64,000 nt of DNA from contig JAJYLQ010000003.1 in the NCBI GenBank assembly GCA_021787595.1, positions 1-64,000 of the forward strand, read 5' to 3'. The notes beneath the pieces are model-generated. The model was not told where the DNA came from and did not search any database. It saw only the letters and a program-made list of their open reading frames with translations. Positions 32,155-40,001 of this stretch are shown here, piece by piece. The stretch's first letter is position 1. Each line of letters opens with the position of its first letter. The stretch is from Chloroflexota bacterium. Its GTDB lineage: Bacteria; Chloroflexota; Anaerolineae; Anaerolineales; Villigracilaceae. Both the position numbers and the translations under genes were made by a program.

Positions 32155-33531
32155 TTAATTTCGATTCAGCGGCAAGTGAACAATGAAGGCTGTTCCCCGC
32201 CCGGGGGCGCTGCGGACGCTGATTCTACCACCGTGCGCCGCCACGAAATCATGAACGATGGCCAGTCCCAATCCCGCGCCATGTTTTTCTCCGCCAGCAC
32301 GCGCGGAGTCGGCTTGATAGAAGCGGTCGAAGATATGCGGGATGGCATCAGCAGGGATTCCCTCGCCCGTGTCGCTGACGGAAACCTGCACCTCGCCGCG
32401 ATCCTGCACAGCGCGGATGGAGACCGTGCCGCCGCGCGGCGTGAACTTCAACGCGTTATCCACAAGATTTGTGAAAACCTGCGCCAGCCGATCGCCATCG
32501 CCATTCAATATCGGCAGGTCGTTCGCCAAATCCACATTCAAGTTGACGCCAGCATCGGACGCCATCGGCGAAAATTTTTCCGCGATGCCGTTCAATAAAG
32601 CGGTCATATTTACCGGGGCAACGTTCAAATCCGCGGTGCCGGAATCGAGCCGCGCCAAATCAAGGAGATCGAGCGCCATGCGATGCATCCGTCCGGCTTC
32701 GTTGTAAATCACCTGCGCGGCTTGCTGGCGCGCTTCCGGCGTATCAGCAGTTCCATCCAGAATGGCTTGAGCGAATCCCTGAACCGATGTCAGCGGCGTT
32801 TTCAATTCGTGCGAGACATTGGCGACGAAATCGCGCTGTGAATTTTGAGTGGATAACACGCGCACCAGCATGGCATTGAAAGACCGCGTCAACTCCCGGA
32901 CTTCGTGCGGACCGCCCTCCGAAACAACCCGGACGCCATCTGACGGCATCGTCCGCGAAACCGCGATGATCTGCTGCAAAGGATCCGCAACCCACCGCGC
33001 GATCGCGTAGGCGAGGATCAACGACAGCAGCAAAGCGATCAGCCCGCCTTCGGCCAAAGGCACAAGCAGTTCATCGGTCAGCACCGCCAGCGCGGCGACT
33101 TTTGGCCGGGCTGCCGCCACCATCAGCCAGTCCCCATCCGGCAGACGCTTCAAGGAGTACAACCAGACCTTTCCGGAAAAATCGCGAATGGACGGAGCGG
33201 CTCGAGGAAGGATCGGCGCGATCGGGAGGGAAAGCGCTGCCTCACTGCTGGAACTATCCCGCAGCAGCGCGCCATTTTTCGCGAAGACCAGGGCGCGAAC
33301 GTTAAAAGCCTGAGCGATCACCGCCAGGCGGTCCACCGGCTGGGTCTGCGTCAGAAGCGCCGGTTGAGCGGCCAAAATTTCCTGCGCGGCCCGAAGCCGC
33401 GTCTCCGTCTGACGATACAGCACCGGATTGCTGGCAATATAAAGAATCAAAACAATCGCCACAACCACGAGAGCTGTGACGATCAGGAAAGCATAGCTAA
33501 GCCAGAGACGAGAACGGAGGGAGGAAAACAT
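32155..33531 (-). CDS. Membrane sensor histidine kinase
   Basis: The 458-residue kinase has two membrane helices (residues 8-30 and 165-187) around an extracytoplasmic sensor, then a HAMP segment (AIARWVADPLQQIIAVSRTM), the H box NVSHELKTPLTSVQGFAQAI near residue 244, N box LVDNALKFTPRGG near residue 366, and G boxes DTGEGIPADAIPHIFDRFYQ and GAGLGLAI. Partner is the OmpR-type regulator encoded 131 bp upstream. Signal unknown; the position suggests control of the exopolysaccharide genes. Confidence 0.85.
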   Translation of the reverse strand: MFSSLRSRLWLSYAFLIVTALVVVAIVLILYIASNPVLYRQTETRLRAAQEILAAQPALLTQTQPVDRLAVIAQAFNVRALVFAKNGALLRDSSSSEAALSLPIAPILPRAAPSIRDFSGKVWLYSLKRLPDGDWLMVAAARPKVAALAVLTDELLVPLAEGGLIALLLSLILAYAIARWVADPLQQIIAVSRTMPSDGVRVVSEGGPHEVRELTRSFNAMLVRVLSTQNSQRDFVANVSHELKTPLTSVQGFAQAILDGTADTPEARQQAAQVIYNEAGRMHRMALDLLDLARLDSGTADLNVAPVNMTALLNGIAEKFSPMASDAGVNLNVDLANDLPILNGDGDRLAQVFTNLVDNALKFTPRGGTVSIRAVQDRGEVQVSVSDTGEGIPADAIPHIFDRFYQADSARAGGEKHGAGLGLAIVHDFVAAHGGRISVRSAPGRGTAFIVHLPLNRN

Positions 33532-33557
33532 GAATCTTCTTTACAGATTCCGCGGAT

Positions 33558-33575
33558 CGCAGACTTTAGTCTGCG
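33558..33575. repeat. CGCAGACT/AGTCTGCG hairpin
   Basis: A perfect 8-bp inverted repeat around TT in the 131-bp gap between regulator and kinase. A C-T rich stretch and a TGGCGCCA palindrome also lie in this gap. It could reduce read-through but has no clear T-run on the minus strand. Confidence 0.35.
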
Positions 33576-33662
33576 TACATCAAAAAGCGGACCGACCTGC
33601 AGGGTGTGCCGCCATGGCGCCATCCGCGTTCCGTTTTTTTTCGCGGCTTACCCGATACAGAA

Positions 33663-34343
33663 TCAAACTACCAGCTTGTACCCAACTCCTGTGACCGTTT
33701 CGATCTTCACCGCGCCGCCTTCCAGTTTTTTGCGAAGATGCGCGATGTGAACGTCCACCGTGCGCGTCTGGCCGTAGAAGTCAAAGCCCCAGGCAAGCTG
33801 GAGCAATTGCTCGCGCGTAAATACGCGTCCGGGCTGGCTGGCGAGGGTGAAGAGCAAATCGAATTCCTGCGTACGCAGGTCAAGGGTCCGCGAACCGAGG
33901 CGGACTTCGCGGCTGGCCGGATCAATGGTCAGATTATCGAGATGAACCGGCTTGTCATTCGTTTCCGGTTTGGCGTCGGCGCGGCGCAAAATCGCCTTGA
34001 CGCGCGCCACCAGTTCACGCGGATTGAACGGCTTGGTCAGGTAATCGTCGGCGCCCAACTCGAGGCCGAGGATCTTATCAATGTCTTCGTCACGCGCGGT
34101 GAGCATCAAAATGGCAACATTATTATTTGCAGAACGCAAACGGCGGCATACTTCGAAGCCATCCAGTTTGGGCAGCATCACATCCAGCACGACGAGCGCG
34201 GGCCGCAGGCGCGCGACCGCGTCGAGTGCGGCCTCCCCATCTTTTGCCTCCTGCACGTGAAATCCGTCGCGTTCGAGATACATGCGCGCCAGTTGCAGGA
34301 TGGACGGCTCATCGTCAACGAGAAGCACAAGTTCAGAAGTCAT
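33663..34343 (-). CDS. OmpR/PhoB-type response regulator
   Basis: A 226-residue regulator. The receiver domain has LLVDDEPSILQLARMYLER at the start, the phospho-acceptor Asp in ALVVLDVMLPKLDGFEV near residue 52, and YLTKPFNPRELVARVKAILR near residue 100. The winged-helix DNA-binding domain (residues 130-226) contains LDLRTQEFDLLFTLASQPG, FTREQLLQLAWG and VDVHIAHLRKKLEG. First gene of the regulator-kinase pair. Its targets are not known, but adjacency suggests the downstream glycan genes. Confidence 0.88.
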   Translation of the reverse strand: MTSELVLLVDDEPSILQLARMYLERDGFHVQEAKDGEAALDAVARLRPALVVLDVMLPKLDGFEVCRRLRSANNNVAILMLTARDEDIDKILGLELGADDYLTKPFNPRELVARVKAILRRADAKPETNDKPVHLDNLTIDPASREVRLGSRTLDLRTQEFDLLFTLASQPGRVFTREQLLQLAWGFDFYGQTRTVDVHIAHLRKKLEGGAVKIETVTGVGYKLVV

Positions 34344-34378
34344 GTGAGTGATCAGTAGTCAGTGATCAGTGATCAGTC
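34344..34378. repeat. ATCAGTG-type repeat between ridA and the regulator
   Basis: GTGAGTGATCAGTAGTCAGT is followed by GATCAGTGATCAGTC, of the same family as the insertions in the FemAB-like genes. It covers the ridA stop codon and the short spacer. Confidence 0.5.
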
Positions 34379-34783
34379 GCCGCGCGGGGGCCGCAGCATG
34401 GCCATCGCTTCGATCTCGACCAATGCGCCTTTCGGCAAAGCAACCACCGCAATGGTGCTGCGCGCCGGCGGATTCTCCGCGAAGAATTCGCCATAGATGG
34501 CATTCATCTTTGCGAAGTCATTCATGTCCTTCAGAAAGACGGTCGTTTTCACAACGTAATTCATACCTGAGTCGGCAGCTTCCAAAACGTTTTTGAGATT
34601 CGCCAAAACCCGGCGCGTCTGCGCTTCGATTCCGCCTTCGACAAGTTCGCCGCTCGCTGGATCCAATCCAACCTGACCAGCCGCGAACACCAAATGCTCC
34701 GAGCGGATGGCTTGAGAATACGGGCCAATCGCCTTCGGCGCCTTTTCGGTTTGAATGATCTTTTTGCCTTCAGTCGTGAACAT
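34373..34783 (-). CDS. ridA: RidA family enamine/imine deaminase
   Basis: RidA hydrolyses reactive enamine/imine intermediates made by PLP enzymes. The 136-residue protein has AIGPYSQAIRSEHLVFAAGQ near residue 18, VLEAADSGMNYVVKTTVFL near residue 66 and NPPARSTIAVVALPKGALVE near residue 103 (Arg and Glu of the active site). Ends RPPRGD, with the stop inside the ATCAGTG repeat, so its last residues may be altered. Probably an independent gene. Confidence 0.85.
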   Translation of the reverse strand: MFTTEGKKIIQTEKAPKAIGPYSQAIRSEHLVFAAGQVGLDPASGELVEGGIEAQTRRVLANLKNVLEAADSGMNYVVKTTVFLKDMNDFAKMNAIYGEFFAENPPARSTIAVVALPKGALVEIEAMAMLRPPRGD

Positions 34784-34872
34784 GGCAGCTCCTTATCGCG
34801 AAATCCTCAATCGAAATTTTCAGCCAGTATACAACCGAGAAGCACGTCAGGCAAGACGCGCAGCAGAACGCG

Positions 34873-34901
34873 CAGAGACACGGCATTCCGCCGTGTCTCT
34901 G
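34873..34901. terminator. Stem-loop after the small secreted protein gene
   Basis: CAGAGACACGGC (34873-34884) and GCCGTGTCTCTG (34890-34901) form a perfect 12-bp stem with a 5-nt loop just after the stop of the minus-strand gene at 34920. A T-run is missing, so its strength is unclear. Confidence 0.5.
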
Positions 34902-34919
34902 ACTCGGATGAGTGGAAAA

Positions 34920-35498
34920 TCATCCGCCGCTTTGGGTCGGAGCCGGCGTCACATTGTTCGGGGAGTTTGCTTCGCGGTAAGCCCGGATCGCCTGGCGCAA
35001 TGCCCTGAACGGAGGCAATACCGTTTGGCGGATTTCCCGCAATTTGCCGCGCAAGTCCCTGACCGTCTGCAGCGCAGCAGTTTGGTCGGTGACATTGCCC
35101 GAGGCATCGAAACCGGAATGGGAATTGATCAGGCTTTGCGCGTCATTGTAGATGGATTGCGCCTGGCTGACGGCGCTGCTGAGCGCGTCCAACGCGGACT
35201 GCAAACCGGAAACGTCCTTGCCATTGGCCTTGGCCTTGTTGATCAAATCCTGGAATTTCGAGATGCGCGTACCGGCATTATCGAACAGCTTGCCAAGCTT
35301 GCCGTAAATAGTTTGCTCCCGCGAAAAAGCCCATTGAAGCCGGCCAGTGGGTGTGGTTGTCTGGGTCGGTGCGGTGGGTGTTCCCGGGTCGAATTGTCCC
35401 AGCGCGTATGCATTCGCAAGCGGAACGGAAACCAGTCCCAGTGCGGCGACAAGCCCTGCCAATAAAGTCCTTCTAAACCACATTGTGATCGTTGACAT
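34920..35498 (-). CDS. Secreted protein of unknown function, helical
   Basis: The 192-residue product has a cleavable-looking signal (LLAGLVAALGLVSVPLANAYA), a Thr/Pro-rich linker, then a helical domain from about residue 52 (WAFSREQTIYGKLGKLFDNA, LQSALDALSSAVSQAQSIYN). It ends in another Pro/Thr/Ser-rich tail. An excellent AAAGGAGG site supports the start. The helical part recalls small surface proteins in this phylum that I cannot name. Its role is unknown. Confidence 0.6.
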   Translation of the reverse strand: MSTITMWFRRTLLAGLVAALGLVSVPLANAYALGQFDPGTPTAPTQTTTPTGRLQWAFSREQTIYGKLGKLFDNAGTRISKFQDLINKAKANGKDVSGLQSALDALSSAVSQAQSIYNDAQSLINSHSGFDASGNVTDQTAALQTVRDLRGKLREIRQTVLPPFRALRQAIRAYREANSPNNVTPAPTQSGG

Positions 35499-35726
35499 TC
35501 GAACCTCCTTTGTTCGATTTACAACGACGATTTTAGGATGGGCCGGTTATAACAATGTGGTGAGGATGTAAAAATTTTGTAAATTCAAAAACCATCCGCA
35601 GATTTCGCGGATTCCACCGATCGGAAGAAAAAATCGGCAGCGGGCGAATTGCAAGTGACGCCCATGGGCCGTTTTCAATCTTGGAACGCGAATGGCACGA
35701 ATTGGCGAATCCGGGAAATCTGCGGG

Positions 35727-38700
35727 TTATTTTCGGCGAACAACGAGCATGGTCAAATCATCGGAGGCCGGCTCCGTGCCGACGAATTCGTTCACGCGCG
35801 CCTCGATGTCATCGAGCAGCGCTTCGGCTGATGAAGCCTCGCATTGAAGCGCCGCAAGCAGGCGCTCTTCGCCAAACATATCGCCATTCGACGAGAAGGC
35901 TTCGGTCAATCCATCTGTATAGAGGAGGAGGCTTTCTCCCGGCGCAATCTGGATGGTTCTTTGCGAAATGGCATCCACTTCGACAACGCCAAGAGCAATG
36001 CCCGTCCGGGTCAATTTCTCGATCCGTCCATCGGCCCGAACCCATAGCGGCGGATTATGCCCGGCGTTGGCGTACGTCAGTTCGCCGGTATTTTCGTTCA
36101 GCACCGCGTAGACAGCCGTGACGAACATGCCCTGGCGCGTATCAGGAATCAGCAGCTCGTTGACGCGGCGCAAGGCGTCAGCGGGAGACGGATTCTCGAT
36201 AACGGCGGCCCGCACCAGGGTCCGCGTGAGCGCCATGAACAACGCGGCAGGCATGCCTTTGTCGGCCACATCCGCGATGAAAACTCCCAGTTTGTGATTC
36301 GGCAATTCGATCACATCATAGAAATCGCCGCCGACCTGACGCGCAGTCTTCCAACGCGCGGCCAATTCCCATTCGGGATGTTCAGGTAACGCATCCGGGA
36401 TGAACGTTTGCTGGATTTGCCGCGCCAGTCGAACTTCAGTTTCGAGATGTTCGCGCTCCACCATTTCCTGCTGCAAGCGATCATTTTGAATCGCGAGCGC
36501 GGCCTGCTGTGCGATGCCGTTGATGATCTCGAGCCGCCGCGAACGGAAACGCCGCCCGCCTTCCGCTTCCTCCACCAGCAGGACGCCGAACAGGTCGGAT
36601 TTGATCAGGAGCGGAACCGCAAACAATAAGCGCCGGCCAGCGCGTAAGGCTTCATCGGTTTGGACGGCGGGATGGAATCGCAGCCACTTTTCGGGCGTAT
36701 CCCTGGCTTTGAGAACGCGCACAACGGTCTGGCCCTGCCTGCGCGCGGCGCCGAGCATGCGGAATTCATCGGGCGCAAACTCGCGATTCCAAATCAATCC
36801 TTTCGCCGCGTCATCCAAGCCAAATTCTTCCTTTGGAAGGAACACTTCGCGATTCGAATCCCAAAGATACAGCGCAGCGCGGCCCACGCCCACCAAAATT
36901 GGCATGATGCGGATGATCGTGCCGAGGATTTCATCCAGGTCGCTGAGACTCACCACCGCTTGCGCGACCTGCAACAACGCGGCGGATGCGTATGCCTGTT
37001 CCTGCGCCGAATCGTAAAGCCGCGCGTTTTCGATGGCGACCGCCGCATAACTTGCAAACGTGGCCGCCATGGCTTGCGCTTCGTGACCGTAACGCCCCGG
37101 CTGGTGGTGCGCCAGTGAGATCACACCCACCGGCTGATCGCTGACGCGCAGCGGCGCGGCCAGCGCGGAATACGATTTATCGAACCCCGCAGCCAAGGCA
37201 GAAGGCCAGATGGGATCCGAGGATTTGCGAATCACAGGTTCCTTCGCAAACATAACCTGGGTCAACGCGATATCCGCCTCAGGCGAGGACAGGCGCACCT
37301 GTTCGATGATTTCTGCGTCACCGCCATGCACCGCGGCCAGGTAAATCTCGCCATCGTCCAACAGCCAGATGGCAGAAACATCCACTGGCAGATTTCGTTC
37401 AAGCTCAGTCAAAATCATTTCAAGCGCTTCGTCCACGCCGACATATTCCGAAAGCAAACCAGCCACTTCGCGCAGGCTGTCCGCCACCTGGCGCCGCCAT
37501 TGCTCGGAACCGTACAAGTCGGCATTGCGGATCGCGGCGGCAATCGTCCCACCGACGGCCTCGAACAAAAGCAGGTCGTCCTCCGTGAACGCGTTCAAAC
37601 GATCGGACTGAATATCCAACACGCCGAGGACGCGCTCGCCAAAGAACAGCGGAACGGCCAGTTCGGAGCGTGTGTTCTTCGGCGGCAATTGCGACGGGTG
37701 ATAACGCGGATCGCTGCCCACGTCATTTGCAAGCACAGCCTTGCCTTCGCGCGCCACCCACGGAATGATGCCTTCCGAATTATCCAGTGGAATCGAATAG
37801 CCTTCGAGCGACCGGCTTTTTTTGCCGCTGCCCGCTTCGTATTCGATCAACCGGCGGTTTGGGTGAACTGTAAACAAATGAACGTACGGATAATTGAATC
37901 TCTCGCGGATCAGTTCCGCCGCTTCGCGCATCAACTGGTTCAAGTCGAGCGTGGACGTAACGCTCCTGCTGACCTCGGCCACCAGCGCCATTTGTTCCGC
38001 ACGGCGGCGGACGTCGTTATATAACCGCGCGCTTTCGACCGCGCGGGCGATGTTATCGGCCAATGCCTGCAGCAGCAACAAATCGTTGGGATGAAACGCG
38101 TCGAGACGATCGGATTGAATATCGAGAACACCCAGCACGCGGTCTTCGAGCTTCAACGGGATGGCAACCTCGGAGCGGGTTTCGGGCAGGCGCTCGATGT
38201 AGCGGTAACGCGGATCCGCCCGAACGTCCGCGGCCGCGATGCGCTCGCCGGTTGACGCGACCTCGCCGATCAATCCCTGCCCCACTTCGACTTCGAATCC
38301 CAGGATATTATCCCTGCGTCCTCTATGCGGCACGCTCGAACTGGCGCGGAACCGCAGGCGCGTGGAGCCGGGTCTCAGTGTAAAAATGCCGACATAATAA
38401 TAATGAAACGTTTTTTGAATAAGTTCGGCGACACGGCGCGCAAGTTCGTCCACGTTGAGAACGTTGGCGATCTGAGCGCTGACCTCGCGGACGAGATTCA
38501 ATTGTCCAAGCCGGAAGCGTTCCACCTCGACGCGATGCGAAGCATAAAGTCCAACTGCGACAACGCTGGCAATGCTTTCGAGCAGTTCGAGTTCTTCTTT
38601 TTCGAAATTGGGACCTCTCGAACGCGTGACCTGCAGCGCGCCCAGCACAAATCCCTGGTCTTCGATGGGCACCGCGGCGAAGGTCCTTTTCGATCTCGAT

Positions 38701-38981
38701 TTTTTCCCCGCACGGCGATTGAGCGGTTTGCGCGTTTTGATGACTCGCTGCAACCCTTCGAGCGGGGGCCGGAGCGGGAACTGGCGTTTCGAATCCCAGT
38801 CGGGCAGGCGGAACAAATTCTCGTGAAGCCAGACCTCCACACGGCCAGGCATCAAGCGGCTGGTGATCGAAACGATCCGGTCGCGCTGCATAAGCAGCGA
38901 AGTGGTGTTGACCAATTGTTCCCCCAGGCTGGCTATTTCCCGCCAGTCAGCAAAATCGGGAGAACGATTTGCGGCGCTCAT
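35727..38981 (-). CDS. Multi-GAF PP2C (SpoIIE/RsbU-type) phosphatase
   Basis: A 1084-residue soluble signalling protein. Residues 1-830 hold about five GAF-like domains; two show the repeated VLGVLDIQSDRLDAFHPNDL type ending, and a third ends VGVISLAHHQPGRYG. Residues 845-1084 are a PP2C/SpoIIE phosphatase with LARQIQQTFIPDALPEHP, QVGGDFYDVIEL, VFIADVADKGMPAALFM, YANAGHNPPLWV, LLLYTDGLTEAF and SDDLTMLVV. It should dephosphorylate the STAS antagonist in the same operon when its GAF domains sense a ligand. It begins 2 bp after the RsbW-like gene. Confidence 0.85.
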   Translation of the reverse strand: MSAANRSPDFADWREIASLGEQLVNTTSLLMQRDRIVSITSRLMPGRVEVWLHENLFRLPDWDSKRQFPLRPPLEGLQRVIKTRKPLNRRAGKKSRSKRTFAAVPIEDQGFVLGALQVTRSRGPNFEKEELELLESIASVVAVGLYASHRVEVERFRLGQLNLVREVSAQIANVLNVDELARRVAELIQKTFHYYYVGIFTLRPGSTRLRFRASSSVPHRGRRDNILGFEVEVGQGLIGEVASTGERIAAADVRADPRYRYIERLPETRSEVAIPLKLEDRVLGVLDIQSDRLDAFHPNDLLLLQALADNIARAVESARLYNDVRRRAEQMALVAEVSRSVTSTLDLNQLMREAAELIRERFNYPYVHLFTVHPNRRLIEYEAGSGKKSRSLEGYSIPLDNSEGIIPWVAREGKAVLANDVGSDPRYHPSQLPPKNTRSELAVPLFFGERVLGVLDIQSDRLNAFTEDDLLLFEAVGGTIAAAIRNADLYGSEQWRRQVADSLREVAGLLSEYVGVDEALEMILTELERNLPVDVSAIWLLDDGEIYLAAVHGGDAEIIEQVRLSSPEADIALTQVMFAKEPVIRKSSDPIWPSALAAGFDKSYSALAAPLRVSDQPVGVISLAHHQPGRYGHEAQAMAATFASYAAVAIENARLYDSAQEQAYASAALLQVAQAVVSLSDLDEILGTIIRIMPILVGVGRAALYLWDSNREVFLPKEEFGLDDAAKGLIWNREFAPDEFRMLGAARRQGQTVVRVLKARDTPEKWLRFHPAVQTDEALRAGRRLLFAVPLLIKSDLFGVLLVEEAEGGRRFRSRRLEIINGIAQQAALAIQNDRLQQEMVEREHLETEVRLARQIQQTFIPDALPEHPEWELAARWKTARQVGGDFYDVIELPNHKLGVFIADVADKGMPAALFMALTRTLVRAAVIENPSPADALRRVNELLIPDTRQGMFVTAVYAVLNENTGELTYANAGHNPPLWVRADGRIEKLTRTGIALGVVEVDAISQRTIQIAPGESLLLYTDGLTEAFSSNGDMFGEERLLAALQCEASSAEALLDDIEARVNEFVGTEPASDDLTMLVVRRK

Positions 38982-38983
38982 GT

Positions 38984-39397
38984 CTACGCCTTTCGCTTGA
39001 CCAGTGTCAGGAGATTCCCCGCACCGGTAATCTCGTAACGAACTTCATCCATCAATTTCCGCATCAGGTAAATGCCCAACCCGCCGATCTTGCGATCTGA
39101 AAGATCCGCTTTCAAATCAGGTTGAGGCACTTTGGACGGATCGAATTGTTTTCCATGATCGAGCAGCGTGACAACGAGCCGGTCATTCCTGAATGCGCAG
39201 CTCAATTCGAAGGTTGCTTTGGAATTGCCCGCATAAGCATGCTCGATCACGTTCGACGCGGCTTCGTCGGCGGCAAGCTGGATGGAGTAAACGTCCTGAT
39301 CCGAGAAACCGGCATCACGCGCTATCTTTCCGACGTATTCCCGAATCTCATCGAGAGAATCGAAACTGGCAGGAAACGTTAGTGCAGGCATTGGCAA
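38984..39397 (-). CDS. RsbW-like anti-sigma factor / serine kinase
   Basis: A 137-residue GHKL ATPase of the RsbW/SpoIIAB type. IQLAADEAASNVIEHAYAG near residue 42 is the N box, VTLLDHGKQFDPSKV near residue 76 the G1 region, and GGLGIYLMRKLMDEVRYE near residue 105 the G2 region. Such proteins phosphorylate a STAS antagonist and bind a sigma factor or other target. Lies between the STAS gene and the phosphatase gene. No sigma factor gene is seen nearby. Confidence 0.85.
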   Translation of the reverse strand: MPMPALTFPASFDSLDEIREYVGKIARDAGFSDQDVYSIQLAADEAASNVIEHAYAGNSKATFELSCAFRNDRLVVTLLDHGKQFDPSKVPQPDLKADLSDRKIGGLGIYLMRKLMDEVRYEITGAGNLLTLVKRKA

Positions 39398-39401
39398 TCG
39401 A

Positions 39402-39432
39402 AGGCCGCCTCACTCCTGACCGGAGGCGGCCT
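39402..39432. terminator. Stem-loop between STAS and kinase genes
   Basis: AGGCCGCCTC (39402-39411) and GAGGCGGCCT (39423-39432) form a perfect 10-bp stem. It lies in the 68-bp gap between the two genes and lacks a T-run on the minus strand, so it may attenuate or protect the mRNA rather than end it. Confidence 0.4.
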
Positions 39433-39465
39433 CCCTTTAAATAGGTCAACCCGGGCTGAGGCAGA

Positions 39466-39801
39466 CTATAAACTGCCAACCGCCTCAAGCGGCTCCTTGT
39501 ACGTTTTGAACAGTTCCGTAAAGCCTGCCAGATCGAGCGCTTCCTGAATCCGTACCGGCACAGCAGCCAGCAAAACCTCGCCGCGGTTATAGCGCTTGCA
39601 ATTGCGCTGCGCTGCCAGCAAAGCGCGGAATCCCGCGCTGGACATATACTCGAGATCGCTCATATCAATGACCAACTTATAAACGCCCCTGTCGAAATTG
39701 GCCTCCAGGGCCTGGCTGAACTTTGTCGCCGTTGAACTATCAACCCGGCCGCTGACTTTAATCAGGTTGCAATGTTTGAATTCCTTGGTGCTGGTATCCA
39801 T
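39466..39801 (-). CDS. STAS-domain anti-sigma factor antagonist (RsbV-like)
   Basis: The 111-residue protein is a single STAS domain: LIKVSGRVDSSTATKFSQAL near residue 12 and LVIDMSDLEYMSSAGFRALL near residue 42, where the Ser of MSSAG is the phosphorylation site. Dephosphorylated antagonist binds the RsbW-like kinase and frees its target. Start 39801 is preferred because AGGAGG lies 6 bp upstream; a second ATG sits only 6 bp before it. First gene of the RsbV-RsbW-phosphatase operon. Confidence 0.85.
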   Translation of the reverse strand: MDTSTKEFKHCNLIKVSGRVDSSTATKFSQALEANFDRGVYKLVIDMSDLEYMSSAGFRALLAAQRNCKRYNRGEVLLAAVPVRIQEALDLAGFTELFKTYKEPLEAVGSL

Positions 39802-39864
39802 GCTCATCCTCCTGCTGAAGACTAGGCGTGTCTGGCAGGGCGAAATTATATCATGAGACCATAA

Positions 39865-39946
39865 CAATACCTTCGCCAATGCGGTATCGAGAGCGGCGAA
39901 CGTAGGAACAATTTGGCAAATTGTCCCACAAATGGCGAAGGTATTG
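39865..39946. mobile_element. 82-bp MITE, copy 1 (between divergent signalling genes)
   Basis: Ends CAATACCTTCGCCA and TGGCGAAGGTATTG are perfect 14-bp inverted repeats; a central ACAATTTGGCAAATTGT palindrome is inside. A copy of the same length lies inverted at 53127-53208. No clean target duplication is seen here. It lies in the divergent region between the STAS gene and the histidine kinase gene and may affect both promoters. Confidence 0.75.
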
Positions 39947-40001
39947 AATAAATGAACCGCAAAATGCTATATACTTGCCTCATGAAACGCAGAGGCGTGC
40001 C

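Noticed and set aside
37326-38024. 232-codon plus-strand frame
   Set aside because: Antisense to the repeated GAF domains of the phosphatase gene.
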